Part shown: piece by piece, positions 1 to 9,190 of the stretch
Layout of the letters: each line of letters starts with the position of its first letter
Position numbering within the stretch: the first letter of the stretch is position 1
From: Vreelandella boliviensis LC1
GTDB lineage: Bacteria > Pseudomonadota > Gammaproteobacteria > Pseudomonadales > Halomonadaceae
NCBI RefSeq assembly: GCF_000236035.1
Contig: NZ_JH393257.1
Coordinates: 1,408,175-1,472,174, forward strand
DNA length: 64,000 bases
Reading direction: 5' to 3'
Made by a program: the position numbers and the translations under genes
Notes under the pieces: generated by a model
Databases searched by the model: none
Seen by the model: only the letters and a program-made list of their open reading frames with translations
What the model was told of the DNA's origin: nothing

Positions 1-2
1 GG

Positions 3-1304
3 GGCTACGTATTTTGCAAGCAAGTTCCATAGGCTGTAGTCGTATACATCCATATTAAGCTCTCTGCGCGATTCTTCTTTATCCAGGCAGGTAGCAAAAA
101 ACACGATGGCACCCAAGCCCGTCAACGGCAGTAGGATTTTGCTGGTAAAGGTATCCAACAGGTCAAAAATATTGAGGCCCAAGAACAGCACCTCAGACCA
201 CACGTTGAATGATAGCAGCGCCGCGACGCCTAATAGCCAAACAGCAATACCGCTTACCAGTGTGGCTACTATGCGGCTCATGGGCGTGCGTTCTTCCAGC
301 GTTTCCACAACGGGTTCGAGTAGTGAAATCGCTGAGGTCAGCGCAGCAAATGTTAATAGCAGGAAGAACATCAGACCCAGAATCGTACCGCCCGCCATAT
401 TACCGAAAGCCAGTGGCAGCGTGACAAAGATCAAGCCAGGTCCTTCACCCGCGCTTAAGCCATTGGCAAATACAATCGGGAAGATCGCTAAGCCAGCTAG
501 CAGCGCAATGGCAGTGTCTAAAATAATAACGGTACGTGCCGTGCTGATCAGGTTAACGTCTTCACCTAGGTAGGAGCCGTAAGCCATCATAATGCCCATA
601 CCTAACGACAGAGTGAAAAAGGCTTGGCCCATTGCGGCCAACACGACGCCACCTGTTAACGCACTCCAATCTGGGCGGAACATAAAGGCCAGCGCTTCGC
701 CGAAATAGCCGCTTGTCATGCCGTAGCCGACCAGTACTATCATCAAAATGATAAGTGCAGGCATCATCAGACGAGCGGCGCTCTCCAAGCCTTTGGTGAC
801 CCCGCGAGCCACAATGCCAACGACTAGCACCATAAACGCCGTGTGCCATAGCAGTAGTGTGGTAGGGCTGCCAAGCATACCTCCAAACAGCGCGCTAATA
901 CTGTCAGCATCTTGGCCATCAAAGGAACCGAGTACCGAGCTTAAGGTGTAGTTTAGTGACCAGCCACCGATAACGCTGTAAAACGACAAAATCAAAAAGG
1001 CCGCCAACACGCCGCTAATACCGATTAGCGCCCAGGCTGGGGATTTGCCATGATTAGCGGCCAGCTCTGCCATGGTATTGATAGGATTTTTCTGACCGCG
1101 GCGGCCAATCATCCACTCTGCTACCAAAATGGGTAAGCCTACTAACGCTACACACGCTAAGTAGACCAACACGAACGCGGCACCACCGCTATCGCCCACC
1201 ATGTAAGAAAATCGCCAAATATTCCCGAGACCAACCGCTGAGCCAGCAGCGGCCAGCACAAAAGTCATCCGAGATGACCATTGTGCATGTGCAAGTTTTG
1301 CCAT
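3..1304 (-). CDS. Sodium:neurotransmitter symporter (NSS/SNF) family transporter, 3' end outside window
   Basis: The reading frame starts with ATG at 1304 and stays open to the left window edge, giving 434 residues of a family usually about 450-480 long, so only a short C-terminal tail is missing. The N-terminus carries the NSS first-helix signature GSAVGLGNIWRF, where the helix unwinds to bind Na+ and substrate, followed by about ten further hydrophobic segments. The family takes up amino acids or related amines with Na+ across the inner membrane. Substrate cannot be read from the sequence. It stands alone on the minus strand, with an operator-like inverted repeat upstream (1359-1398). The visible end reads ...DVYDYSLWNLLAKYVA. 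Confidence 0.9.
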   Translation of the reverse strand, partial: MAKLAHAQWSSRMTFVLAAAGSAVGLGNIWRFSYMVGDSGGAAFVLVYLACVALVGLPILVAEWMIGRRGQKNPINTMAELAANHGKSPAWALIGISGVLAAFLILSFYSVIGGWSLNYTLSSVLGSFDGQDADSISALFGGMLGSPTTLLLWHTAFMVLVVGIVARGVTKGLESAARLMMPALIILMIVLVGYGMTSGYFGEALAFMFRPDWSALTGGVVLAAMGQAFFTLSLGMGIMMAYGSYLGEDVNLISTARTVIILDTAIALLAGLAIFPIVFANGLSAGEGPGLIFVTLPLAFGNMAGGTILGLMFFLLLTFAALTSAISLLEPVVETLEERTPMSRIVATLVSGIAVWLLGVAALLSFNVWSEVLFLGLNIFDLLDTFTSKILLPLTGLGAIVFFATCLDKEESRRELNMDVYDYSLWNLLAKYVA

Positions 1305-1358
1305 GACACACCTTCTTTTAATCAGTTGTAATGAGTATTTCGGTGCGATACACCGTTT

Positions 1359-1398
1359 TTTCGGAAAAATGAGTCGTTGTCGGCGTCTTTTTCCGAAA
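1359..1398. promoter_or_regulatory. 11-bp perfect inverted repeat upstream of the NSS transporter gene
   Basis: TTTCGGAAAAA at 1359-1369 is matched by its exact reverse complement TTTTTCCGAAA at 1388-1398, with 18 nt between. A second small dyad, CGGTG-n5-CACCG, lies at 1341-1355, closer to the transporter start. The position, 55-95 nt before the minus-strand ATG, suits an operator. The flanking gene ends at 1459, so a terminator for the DUF72 gene is the alternative reading, though the stem is AT-rich and the loop long. Confidence 0.4.
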
Positions 1399-1458
1399 GT
1401 AAGCGCAATTTATCTGATCGAAAGGAAGCATGCCAGTTAGCCCACCTAAAAAGGCGCA

Positions 1459-2313
1459 CTAAAACAGCTGGCTTTGCTTTTCACCGGCGAAGGGGCCAAG
1501 TGGGGGCAATGGCGTTACTTCTTCTAGCGCGTTATAGAGTAAACGGGCCATGTGGGGAGACTCGCGGTTATCCGCAGTATGCACAAATAAGAAAGGGGTT
1601 TTCCCCTGATTTATCCACAGCTTTAGGCGGTCTTTCCAGGCGGTGAAGTAGCTGCTGTTAATCGTTTTGTCAATATGGCCAATGAAACGAATCACCGGAT
1701 AATTTGCCGTGGAAAGCACGTGTAGTGGGAGTTTCGGCTTTTCTTGCTGAGCGTTGGCCAGGCCCACGTGACCATTTGCCGGGGTTGAGAAGAGCGGGCG
1801 CACGTCGAGCATCACTCGGTTGGCCGAATAAGTTATCAACAGGCGGTTAAGGGCCATCTCGGCGGCCCCTTTGTGGAAAAACTCTGGGTGGCGAACCTCG
1901 ACCGCACAAGGTAAATGAACGGGCCAAGCGGCGAGTAGCGCTTCAAGCTGGGGAAGCTCTTGTGGGCCAAAATCCCGCGGTAGTTGCACCATGGTTGGCC
2001 CAAGGCGGTCGTGAAGCGGTTCTAGCGCCGCTAAAAATGCCCAAGCGTCTTCCAGGCGCGTTAACCGCTGATCGTGGGTGATGCTGGCAGGTAATTTAAA
2101 ACAAAAGCGAAAGGGGGGCAGTGCCTGGCGCGCCCAGGCGGCAATGGTCTCCGGCTTGGGGGTGCCGCTATAAAAGGTCGTATTGCCCTCTACGCTGGAA
2201 AACACCGCGGCGTAATCGCTTAACAGCTCGGTTTTGGCATGGCGTGGGTAAAGGTTGCCTAACCAGTCTTGATTGGCCCACATAGGCAAGCCTAGATAAA
2301 GAGGAAGCGTCAT
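1459..2313 (-). CDS. DUF72 (YecE-like) family protein
   Basis: A 284-residue protein of the DUF72 family, a TIM-barrel-like fold of unknown function found as E. coli YecE. Family marks visible are the early LGLPMWANQDWLGNLYP segment, the EGNTTFYSGTP motif, FCFKLPASITHD, and the later AVEVRHPEFF and PVIRFIGH segments, all in the usual order. Length is normal. It appears monocistronic, with 154 nt to the transporter gene downstream and divergent from the dioxygenase gene. The biochemical role is not known for the family. Confidence 0.85.
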   Translation of the reverse strand: MTLPLYLGLPMWANQDWLGNLYPRHAKTELLSDYAAVFSSVEGNTTFYSGTPKPETIAAWARQALPPFRFCFKLPASITHDQRLTRLEDAWAFLAALEPLHDRLGPTMVQLPRDFGPQELPQLEALLAAWPVHLPCAVEVRHPEFFHKGAAEMALNRLLITYSANRVMLDVRPLFSTPANGHVGLANAQQEKPKLPLHVLSTANYPVIRFIGHIDKTINSSYFTAWKDRLKLWINQGKTPFLFVHTADNRESPHMARLLYNALEEVTPLPPLGPFAGEKQSQLF

Positions 2314-2464
2314 GGGTGCCAGCCTACGTCAACAAGATCAAGTGCTAATGTAACAGGTTCAGAGCCCTGCCCGTTAAGCGCTGATGGTGGCTTTTATATG
2401 GTTTTTATTTATAGCAAGGCGCGGAAAAAGTGAAATTGTTAAGACGCCGATAGCGCTACTATGT

Positions 2465-2492
2465 AGGTATAGCCCTTTATGGGCAGGTATAG
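2465..2492. promoter_or_regulatory. Repeated AGGTATAG around a small dyad upstream of the dioxygenase gene
   Basis: AGGTATAG occurs at 2465-2472 and again at 2485-2492, 20 bp apart (about two helical turns), with the dyad GCCC-TTTAT-GGGC (2472-2484) between them. It lies 24-51 nt before the ATG at 2516, so a bound regulator there could control the dioxygenase gene. This is inferred from position only. Confidence 0.25.
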
Positions 2493-2515
2493 TCGTTTAC
2501 GAATAGGGCAGCCCG

Positions 2516-3877
2516 ATGAGTTCAGTTTACGTTAGCAGTGATGAAATCCGCGACCAGTTTTCCCGTGCGATGTCGGCAATGTATCAGCAGGAGGTGCCGC
2601 AATACGGCACCTTGCTGTCGCTGACAGAGGCGGTTAACCAAGCGGTGTTAGCCGCTAATCCTGGGCTAAATAGTCAACTGCAAAATAGTGATGAGCTAGC
2701 GCGTATCAACGTTGAACGCCACGGTGCTATTCGTGTGGGCAGCCCGGGCGAGCTTGCTATGCTGCGGCGAATGTTCGCCGTAATGGGTATGGAACCAGTA
2801 GGCTACTATGATCTAGCCGCGGCGGGCGTGCCGGTTCACTCCACCGCGTTTCGGCCGGTGTCGGATGAGGCGCTTAAGCGTAATCCCTTTCGTGTGTTTA
2901 CCTCGTTACTGCGCCTTGAGCTGATTGAAAAAGTGGAGCTCAGAGAGCAGGCGAGTGAGATTTTAAAAGCCCGCGATATCTTCACCGCTAACGTCAAAGT
3001 GCTTATTGAGCGTTTTGAGCAACAGGGCGGCCTAAGTGCCTTTGATGCCGAGCAGTTTGTGCAGGAAGCGTTGGAAACGTTCCGCTGGCACGACAACGCC
3101 ACGGTCGATTTGGCTACCTATGAGCGTTTGCATGATGAGCACCGCTTAATCGCCGACGTGGTCTGTTTCCGCGGCCCGCACATTAACCACCTAACGCCGC
3201 GAACCTTAGATATTGATGAAGTTCAGCGGCGTATGCCGACCGTCGGCATTGACCCTAAAGTGACTATTGAAGGCCCGCCGCGTCGCGACTGTCCCATCCT
3301 ACTACGCCAAACCAGCTTCAAAGCACTGGAGGAGACGATCGCTTTCGCGGACGCTGCTGAGGGTAAACACACCGCCCGCTTTGGCGAAATCGAACAGCGC
3401 GGCATCGCCTTAACGCGCAAAGGGCGCGAGCTATATGACCAACTGCTAGCAGTTGCCAAGGAAAGCGCACCCGCAGTAGCTAATAATGATGCCCATCAAG
3501 CGCATTTATCTGACGTGTTTAAAGCGTTTCCCGATGCATATGAAACCCTGCGCTGTGAAGGGTTAGCGTTTTTCCACTATCAGGCGGTGCAGGGTGGATC
3601 TGTTCAAGGGCCGATTTCAGTTGAGCAGGTGGAAAGCCTAATCGAGCAGGGCGCTCTTAGCGTTATCCCCATGATTTATGAAGATTTCTTGCCCGTAAGT
3701 GCAGCCGGTATTTTTCAGTCCAACCTGGGTGGAAGCAGTCACGACCACTACGCCAGCAGCGCAAGCCAGCAAGAGTTTGAACAGGCGTTAGGGAGTGCTG
3801 TAATCGATGAAATCGCGCTGTATGCCCAGCGCCAACAGGCATCGCTTGAACAGGCGCTGGCGCAACTGTCGGGTTAA
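2516..3877 (+). CDS. hglS: 2-oxoadipate dioxygenase/decarboxylase-like protein (HglS/YdcJ, DUF1338)
   Basis: A 453-residue DUF1338 protein. The characterised member, HglS of Pseudomonas putida, is an Fe(II) enzyme that converts 2-oxoadipate to D-2-hydroxyglutarate in D-lysine breakdown. The three metal ligands reported there (two His and one Glu) have counterparts at H69 in ERHGAIR, H225 in HINHLTPR and E293 in RFGEIEQRG; R73 beside the first His is also present. Length fits the family. No lysine-catabolic gene is adjacent, so the pathway is inferred from the family. The start at 2516 has only a weak ribosome binding site (AGGGCAG). Confidence 0.82.
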   Translation: MSSVYVSSDEIRDQFSRAMSAMYQQEVPQYGTLLSLTEAVNQAVLAANPGLNSQLQNSDELARINVERHGAIRVGSPGELAMLRRMFAVMGMEPVGYYDLAAAGVPVHSTAFRPVSDEALKRNPFRVFTSLLRLELIEKVELREQASEILKARDIFTANVKVLIERFEQQGGLSAFDAEQFVQEALETFRWHDNATVDLATYERLHDEHRLIADVVCFRGPHINHLTPRTLDIDEVQRRMPTVGIDPKVTIEGPPRRDCPILLRQTSFKALEETIAFADAAEGKHTARFGEIEQRGIALTRKGRELYDQLLAVAKESAPAVANNDAHQAHLSDVFKAFPDAYETLRCEGLAFFHYQAVQGGSVQGPISVEQVESLIEQGALSVIPMIYEDFLPVSAAGIFQSNLGGSSHDHYASSASQQEFEQALGSAVIDEIALYAQRQQASLEQALAQLSG

Positions 3878-3935
3878 GTGCTAGAACAGGCTATATCGGC
3901 GATTTATCCCCTAATACATAAGGTTGAAGAGAGTT

Positions 3936-4382
3936 ATGAGTCAAGGAAAGGTATTGGTATTACATGGTCCCAATCTAAACTTGCTGGGTAGCCGTCAGCC
4001 AGAGATATACGGGTACGAGACGTTAGACGATGTGAATAACCTCTTGCGTGAGAAAGCGGTGATGGCCGACTGGGACATCCATTGTCTACAAAGTAACCAT
4101 GAAGGCGAACTGATTGATGCCATCCATGCCGCGCGCCTGGATGGCACCCATGCAATTATTATCAACCCTGCTGCCTATACACATACGTCTGTCGCTATTC
4201 TTGATGCCCTCAATGCTTTTGAGGGAAAAGTGGTTGAGGTGCATTTGTCCAATGTTCACAAGCGCGAAGCCTTTCGCCATCACTCCTATGTATCGCTACG
4301 CGCCGATGGCGTGATAGCAGGATTAGGCGTGCAGGGTTATCGCGCGGCGCTAGAGGCGGTGATAAGGGCATTTCAGGCTTGA
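3936..4382 (+). CDS. aroQ: Type II 3-dehydroquinate dehydratase
   Basis: Converts 3-dehydroquinate to 3-dehydroshikimate in the shikimate pathway; the type II enzyme is a cytoplasmic dodecamer. The 148-residue product has the expected [21 protein letters not shown] opening, with the catalytic Tyr in the lid, then [24 protein letters not shown] with the active-site Asn and His, and [18 protein letters not shown] chose the ATG at 3936, preceded by GAAGAGAG, over the upstream TTG at 3924. No accB/accC follows, unlike many gammaproteobacteria; hemY converges from the other side. The stop codon lies inside a 38-bp tandem duplication. Confidence 0.95.
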   Translation: MSQGKVLVLHGPNLNLLGSRQPEIYGYETLDDVNNLLREKAVMADWDIHCLQSNHEGELIDAIHAARLDGTHAIIINPAAYTHTSVAILDALNAFEGKVVEVHLSNVHKREAFRHHSYVSLRADGVIAGLGVQGYRAALEAVIRAFQA

Positions 4383-4434
4383 GCCTAGGCTTTGATGTGA
4401 TAAGGGCATTTCAGGCTTGAGCCTAGGCTTTGAT
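4359..4434 (+). repeat. Perfect 38-bp tandem duplication spanning the aroQ stop codon
   Basis: Positions 4359-4396 and 4397-4434 are identical over 38 bp and directly adjacent. The first copy holds the last codons of aroQ and its TGA (4380-4382); the second is outside the gene. The unit includes the short dyad AGGCT-TG-AGCCT. An exact repeat suggests a recent duplication, for example by replication slippage. Confidence 0.95.
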
Positions 4435-4456
4435 TATCCGTTCAGTGCTACTAAGC

Positions 4457-4488
4457 AAAACGGGGTGCCTCATAAGGCACCCCGTTTT
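4457..4488. terminator. Bidirectional intrinsic terminator between aroQ and hemY
   Basis: A perfect 14-bp stem (4457-4470 with 4475-4488) and a CATA tetraloop, GC-rich in the middle and flanked by AAAA and TTTT so that it can serve both converging transcripts. Confidence 0.92.
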
Positions 4489-4517
4489 GGTGTTTACAAC
4501 GTAGCAACGCCTGTCTG

Positions 4518-5795
4518 CTAGGCGCTCTTCTTAATGGTCTTGCTGTCTTTTTGCTTGCTATCTGGTGTTTTGCTGTCGTTAGCATCGCTGGGTTGCGGTA
4601 ACGATGGCAGTGATTTAGCCAGCATTTCAACGCTGTGGCGGTAGTAGAGCTGGCTCTTATTATGCTCGCCAAGGCTTGCATAGAGGCGGGCGAGCTCGGC
4701 GCATACTTCGCCATTGGGGCGCTGCCGCTGGCTGGTTTCAAAGTACTCTAGTGCCTTTTGCCATTGGCCGGTGCGCAACGAGAGGCGACCACAAGTAAGC
4801 AGTAGCTCGGGGTCGTTGGGGCGCTCCTGCAGCCATTTTTCGGCTTTTACAAGTTGGCGAGCGGCGTCCACATTTAGCAGGCCGTAGCGTTTTACTAAAC
4901 GTGCGTCCCAATGGTTATCCAACGAGTGGTTGAGCAGACGTTCGGCGATCGGCTCTTCGTTGGCCTGAATCAGCGCCTCGGTATAGAGTACGATCAGCTC
5001 GGTATTGCCACGCAGATAGTCGGGCATATCGGCCCAAAGGCCACGTACCCGCTCAATATTGGTAGGGTTTTGGGCTTCAAACACGATCAGCTCGCGGTAG
5101 GCTTTAAACTCCAACTGGTCACGCTCTTGCTGAGAGATCAGCTTCTGCGCCGCCAAACGTGGAATCAAACGCCGTAAGCCTTCCCAATCGTTGACGCTTA
5201 AATGCACCTGCTTTAGTAGCTTGAGCACCTGAGGGTGGTTAGAGAGTTTCTTATCCAGGCGATTAAGAATCGCCAGCGCTTCTTCCGGCTGCTGACGCTC
5301 AATCATCATTTGCGCCTGCATCAAGCCAACGGCCGTTTCGGCGCCGTCGGTAGTTAGCTGGGCTTGGTTCAGGTGCTCCTGGGATTTCGTGTGGTGGCCC
5401 TGGTAGTGGGCGGCCAGCGCTGCGGATAGGTAGTTGACTAGCGGTGTGCTGGAATCATCGGCGGCGTTAACCAGTGTTTTTTCGGCTTTTTTCCAGCGGC
5501 CTTCGGTCAGCGCTACCAAACCACGCACGGTGCGCTGCATGGCGCGACGGTTACGGGCGCGGCTGTTCCAGCTGCGAAAACGCCCCATGGGGCGAATAAT
5601 GCCGCTGAGTAAGCGCAGTACAAAGTGTAGGACGATAAAGGCGGCAAACAACAGGACTAGACCAAACCAAAACGATGTTTGGATGGAAGAGTCGCCCACG
5701 CGGATCAGCCAGTAGCCGGGCACCGACATCATCAGGTGCCCAAACAGGGCCCCGACGGCGAGGCCTGCGACAATGAGGAGAACAAGCTTTCTCAT
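4518..5795 (-). CDS. hemY: HemY-like heme biosynthesis operon protein (membrane-anchored TPR protein)
   Basis: A 425-residue inner-membrane protein with two N-terminal hydrophobic segments (about 1-22 and 41-64) followed by a basic stretch and TPR-like helical repeats to about residue 395, ending in a charged Lys/Asp/Ser tail. This is the gammaproteobacterial HemY architecture, which is unrelated to the Bacillus oxidase of the same name. Its exact role is unsettled, and it is always found with porphyrin genes. It is last in hemC-hemD-hemX-hemY; its ATG overlaps the hemX stop by 4 nt, implying coupled translation. Confidence 0.9.
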   Translation of the reverse strand: MRKLVLLIVAGLAVGALFGHLMMSVPGYWLIRVGDSSIQTSFWFGLVLLFAAFIVLHFVLRLLSGIIRPMGRFRSWNSRARNRRAMQRTVRGLVALTEGRWKKAEKTLVNAADDSSTPLVNYLSAALAAHYQGHHTKSQEHLNQAQLTTDGAETAVGLMQAQMMIERQQPEEALAILNRLDKKLSNHPQVLKLLKQVHLSVNDWEGLRRLIPRLAAQKLISQQERDQLEFKAYRELIVFEAQNPTNIERVRGLWADMPDYLRGNTELIVLYTEALIQANEEPIAERLLNHSLDNHWDARLVKRYGLLNVDAARQLVKAEKWLQERPNDPELLLTCGRLSLRTGQWQKALEYFETSQRQRPNGEVCAELARLYASLGEHNKSQLYYRHSVEMLAKSLPSLPQPSDANDSKTPDSKQKDSKTIKKSA

Positions 5796-7321
5796 GAATC
5801 ACCTCCGCTTTGGCCACGCGTCTCATAGCGGTTCTCGATAAAGCGTGCGAGCGCCTGCTGTGAAGCACTGATATCGGGCAGCTCCGGTTTAACCTCGGCT
5901 TGTTGCAGTTCTTGAAGGCGCGTAATAACGCTTTGCGTCTCTTCGCGAGAGGTGTCGTAGTAGTCGTTCAGGAGCTGTAGCGCTTTGTCGATACTCGCGT
6001 CATAAAGCTCTTTCTCTTCGTTTAGCAGGGCTAACTGGGTCTGCTCAAGCACCAAGCGCAGGCTTTGGCGAAGATAAGACTCTTGCTCTGGGGTAATGAG
6101 TGCTTCTAGCGCTTCGTCGTGATGGCGAATCACCACCAAGTCTTTGAGCTGTTCACCGAAGCGCGCCAACTGGCGTTGGAAGGTACCGGTAGGCGGCTGT
6201 TCGACGCTCGAGGTCACAGGGCGCTCCTCAATTTCCTGGGAGAGGCGCAGGGAGGAAATCCGCTCTTGCTGGGCATTGAGCGCTAAGTAGAGACCGGTGC
6301 GGTCAATACGGGGAACGGCGTCCAGGGCGGCTAGCTCACTGGCAATCGCTTCGCGTACGGGTGTTAAAGCAGGGTTGTCGGCATCGAGCAAGCGAGCATC
6401 GGCGGTACGCAGCAGCGCTGCCGCGCCATCTACATCGCCTTCAAGCTGTAGGCGCTGGTTGGCCAAACGCAGCAGGTAAGCTGCTTCGGCATGCAGCCAC
6501 TCGCGCTCGTCGGTGTCCTGCTCTTGAGAGAGCTGATCCAGCACTTGGCCCAGGGTCCCATCGACGTCGCTGCGGTAGCTGTCAAATTCATCACGCAGGT
6601 CACCCAAAGTGCTCTGCAGCGCTTCATCGCGCTCGGCTTCACCGCTATCTATGCGTGATTCAAGGTCGCTAACCGCCTGTTGCGAGGCGCTACCTTCAGC
6701 CTGTTGCGCCAGTTCGTCGAGGCGCTGCTGTTGACTATCCAGGCGTTGCCAACCTTGCCAAGCGACGAACGCCAAGGCAATCGCCAGGATAATCACCAGG
6801 GCAATCGCAAGGCCGCCACTTTTGCCACCCCCGCTTTTGCCACCACTGCTCTGGCCATTGCCTTTGTGGCCGGTGGGCGGTGTGGTGCCCGCCGATGATT
6901 TGTCGCTGGTCGACTTTGACGAGGTGGCGCTTGAAGATAGCGAGCTAGAGGCTGACCCACTTGAGGAAGAGGGGCTTGGTTGAGCTGCACTCGGTGAAGG
7001 TGAGGTCACGCTGCTGGCGCTCTCTTTAGGCGTGCTAGGGGCGCTCGCACTGCTTGTCGTGGTATCTGCCGGTTTAGCCGTGCTGGTAGCGCTGCTAGCA
7101 GCGGTTGAACTCGCAGCTGACGAGCCCTTTCCACGCCGCCGCGACCGACTATTTTTAGCACCACTTTGAGCAGGTGAAGTTGAGCTCGGTGGTGTGGTCG
7201 GCGTACTGGGTTCAGTCGCGTCGGTCGTGGAAGCTGCTTTGTCGGTCGTTTTAGGGACGCCTTGAGAGGCATCGGTGGACGTCGGTTGTACATCGTCCTG
7301 ATCGTTTACTTGTTTGCTCAT
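5792..7321 (-). CDS. hemX: HemX-like protein with a long Ser/Thr-rich cytoplasmic N-terminus
   Basis: A 509-residue protein. Residues 1 to about 168 are low complexity, rich in Ser, Thr, Ala and Pro, ending in a Gly/Lys/Ser stretch. One transmembrane helix follows (about 171-190, starting GLAIALVIILAIALAFVAW), then a coiled coil (about 192-245) and a helical periplasmic domain to the end. The enterobacterial HemX is nearer 390 residues, so the N-terminal extension accounts for most of the extra length. The family's role is unsettled; the older annotation as a uroporphyrinogen III methyltransferase is not supported by any SAM-binding motif here. It follows hemD by 13 nt. Confidence 0.88.
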   Translation of the reverse strand: MSKQVNDQDDVQPTSTDASQGVPKTTDKAASTTDATEPSTPTTPPSSTSPAQSGAKNSRSRRRGKGSSAASSTAASSATSTAKPADTTTSSASAPSTPKESASSVTSPSPSAAQPSPSSSSGSASSSLSSSATSSKSTSDKSSAGTTPPTGHKGNGQSSGGKSGGGKSGGLAIALVIILAIALAFVAWQGWQRLDSQQQRLDELAQQAEGSASQQAVSDLESRIDSGEAERDEALQSTLGDLRDEFDSYRSDVDGTLGQVLDQLSQEQDTDEREWLHAEAAYLLRLANQRLQLEGDVDGAAALLRTADARLLDADNPALTPVREAIASELAALDAVPRIDRTGLYLALNAQQERISSLRLSQEIEERPVTSSVEQPPTGTFQRQLARFGEQLKDLVVIRHHDEALEALITPEQESYLRQSLRLVLEQTQLALLNEEKELYDASIDKALQLLNDYYDTSREETQSVITRLQELQQAEVKPELPDISASQQALARFIENRYETRGQSGGDS

Positions 7322-7334
7322 GTGTCGCTAGCCC

Positions 7335-8114
7335 TTAGTAAGTTCCTTGATCGACATCGGCACCCTGTGGGTCGCAGGTCTCCAACGCCGCTATCAACGC
7401 AGCTGGCGTAGCTCCAGACGCCACCTTGAGGTCGCAAAAACCCAGTATGCCAGCCAGTGTAGCCAAACGGCGACTGGAAACGATTAGCGGTTGGTTCAAG
7501 GCCGCTTGATTGCACCATTTTGCCAGATGTTCCAGCAGTTCGCTGCTGGTGACGATCAACGCCCGGTAATTACCTGAAGAAAGGCGCGTTTGCAGATCAG
7601 GTGCTAGGGGGTGAAAAGTGCGTCGATACACTGCCACGCGAGTCACTTGTGCCCCCCGCTCGGCAAGCGTTTCAGCGAGCAGCGGGCGGCCACCTTCGCC
7701 CGCCACCAGTAGAATACGCTGGTGCGCTAACTGTTGGAGTGAGGCAAGCGCAAGCAGTGCTTCGCTGGTATCTTCACCCGCACTTGGCGAAGGCACATGC
7801 ACGCGGACACCCAACTGATCATAAAGTGTCGCCGCGGTGGCGCTGCCAACGCTGTAGTAGTCAATGCCAATAGGCAGCTGTGGCCAGAAGCGATCCATCG
7901 CTTCGCTTAAGCAAGAGGCCGCAAAGGGACTGATGACTATTATCTTATGGTACTGATCAATATCCAGCCAGATACGTCGCATTTCGGGGTTTTCTGGCAA
8001 GGCTTCAAGTTGCATCACCTTGAGTGATTCAACGCTCTCGCCCCGCTCGCTTAGAGCAGCTGCCAGCGCTTCACCGCGCTCGCCGGGGCGACAGATCAGT
8101 ACCGGTTGGCTCAT
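7335..8114 (-). CDS. hemD: Uroporphyrinogen-III synthase
   Basis: Cyclises hydroxymethylbilane to uroporphyrinogen III with inversion of ring D. The 259-residue product has the two-domain alternating alpha/beta layout of HemD: the opening [41 protein letters not shown], and [22 protein letters not shown] leading to VAVYRR. The family is weakly conserved, so the operon position directly after hemC (4-nt overlap at 8111-8114) is the strongest support. Confidence 0.93.
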   Translation of the reverse strand: MSQPVLICRPGERGEALAAALSERGESVESLKVMQLEALPENPEMRRIWLDIDQYHKIIVISPFAASCLSEAMDRFWPQLPIGIDYYSVGSATAATLYDQLGVRVHVPSPSAGEDTSEALLALASLQQLAHQRILLVAGEGGRPLLAETLAERGAQVTRVAVYRRTFHPLAPDLQTRLSSGNYRALIVTSSELLEHLAKWCNQAALNQPLIVSSRRLATLAGILGFCDLKVASGATPAALIAALETCDPQGADVDQGTY

Positions 8115-9055
8115 ATGGCGCGGCCGTAAACCTCGGCCAGAATATCGCCAGCGCCCTGGTCGAGCAGCTCTTCGGCAATGCGAATGCCCAGCGCTTCGGG
8201 CTCATGCATCGAACCGCGGCCTTCGGCGCGCAGCACTTCCGTGCCCTCTGGGTTACCGACTAAGCCGCGGAGCCACAGGGTTTCATTTTCAATATCCAGC
8301 ACCGCGTGGCCCGCAATGGGTACTTGGCAGCCGCCCTCTAAACGCGTGTTCATGGCCCGTTCTGCACGCACGCGCGTCGCGGTATCAGCATCATCAAGCG
8401 GGGCTAACAAAGCAATCAGTTCGGGATCATGCAGGCGGCACTCAATGCCTAGGGCGCCTTGGCCGCAGGCGGGCAGGCACACTTCCGGCGGCAGTGCCTG
8501 GGCAATCCGTTCATTCAAGCCCAGCCGCTTGAGGCCGGAGGTCGCCAGGATGATGGCATCAAATTCGCCCGCGTCTAATTTACCTAGTCGCGTTTGCACG
8601 TTGCCGCGCAGGTTAAGAATTTGCAGGTCGGGGCGGGCTTCGCGCATCTGCAGCCCACGGCGTAAACTGGCGGTGCCAATGCGAGCCCCTTCGGGAAGTT
8701 CATCAATGCTAGAGTAGTGGTTGGATACAAACGCATCGGTAGGGTCGGCGCCCTCTAGGATGACCGACAGACCCAGCCCTTCGGGGAAGTGCATAGGTAC
8801 ATCTTTCATTGAGTGGACGGCAATATCGGCACGCCCATCCAGCATGGCATCTTCAAGCTCTTTGACGAACAGCCCTTTACCGCCAATTTTTGAAAGCGGT
8901 GTATCGAGAATTTTGTCGCCCTTGGTAGACAGTGCCACAAGCTCGACCTCAAGGCCGTTGTGGGCCGCCATTAAGCGGTCTCGAACGTACTCCGCCTGCC
9001 ACATGGCCAATTGGCTTTTACGCGTGGCAATGCGCAGTTTTGTGATTGATAGCAC
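8111..9055 (-). CDS. hemC: Hydroxymethylbilane synthase (porphobilinogen deaminase)
   Basis: Polymerises four porphobilinogen units into hydroxymethylbilane in the cytoplasm. The 314-residue protein has [13 protein letters not shown] at the start, the catalytic Asp85 in [23 protein letters not shown], and Cys243 in [12 protein letters not shown], which holds the dipyrromethane cofactor. It is the first gene of the hem operon and is divergent from the LOV-GGDEF-EAL gene, with a dyad in the shared upstream region. Confidence 0.96.
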   Translation of the reverse strand: MLSITKLRIATRKSQLAMWQAEYVRDRLMAAHNGLEVELVALSTKGDKILDTPLSKIGGKGLFVKELEDAMLDGRADIAVHSMKDVPMHFPEGLGLSVILEGADPTDAFVSNHYSSIDELPEGARIGTASLRRGLQMREARPDLQILNLRGNVQTRLGKLDAGEFDAIILATSGLKRLGLNERIAQALPPEVCLPACGQGALGIECRLHDPELIALLAPLDDADTATRVRAERAMNTRLEGGCQVPIAGHAVLDIENETLWLRGLVGNPEGTEVLRAEGRGSMHEPEALGIRIAEELLDQGAGDILAEVYGRAI

Positions 9056-9092
9056 GTTATTCTCCCTATACCGCAGACACGGCGAGTCAAGC

Positions 9093-9111
9093 TATGATAA
9101 GTGTCATCATA
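9093..9111. promoter_or_regulatory. Dyad between hemC and the LOV-GGDEF-EAL gene
   Basis: TATGAT (9093-9098) and ATCATA (9106-9111) form a perfect 6-bp dyad with 7 nt between. It sits about 40 nt before the hemC start and 80-100 nt before the divergent gene. Both halves also resemble a -10 hexamer, so it may be promoter, operator or both. Confidence 0.3.
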
Positions 9112-9190
9112 AAGCACCGAACGCCACAGTAAAAATAACGGAACTAATTATGCTCCCGTAATGTGTTTTATTCGTTCCCTAGGAAATCTT

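Noticed and set aside
106..951. Open frames on either strand within 106-951.
   Set aside because: They are shadows of the NSS transporter gene, which covers the whole region on the minus strand in another frame.
5792..7321. HemX as a SAM-dependent uroporphyrinogen methyltransferase.
   Set aside because: No methyltransferase or SAM-binding motif is present; the architecture is membrane helix plus coiled coil.
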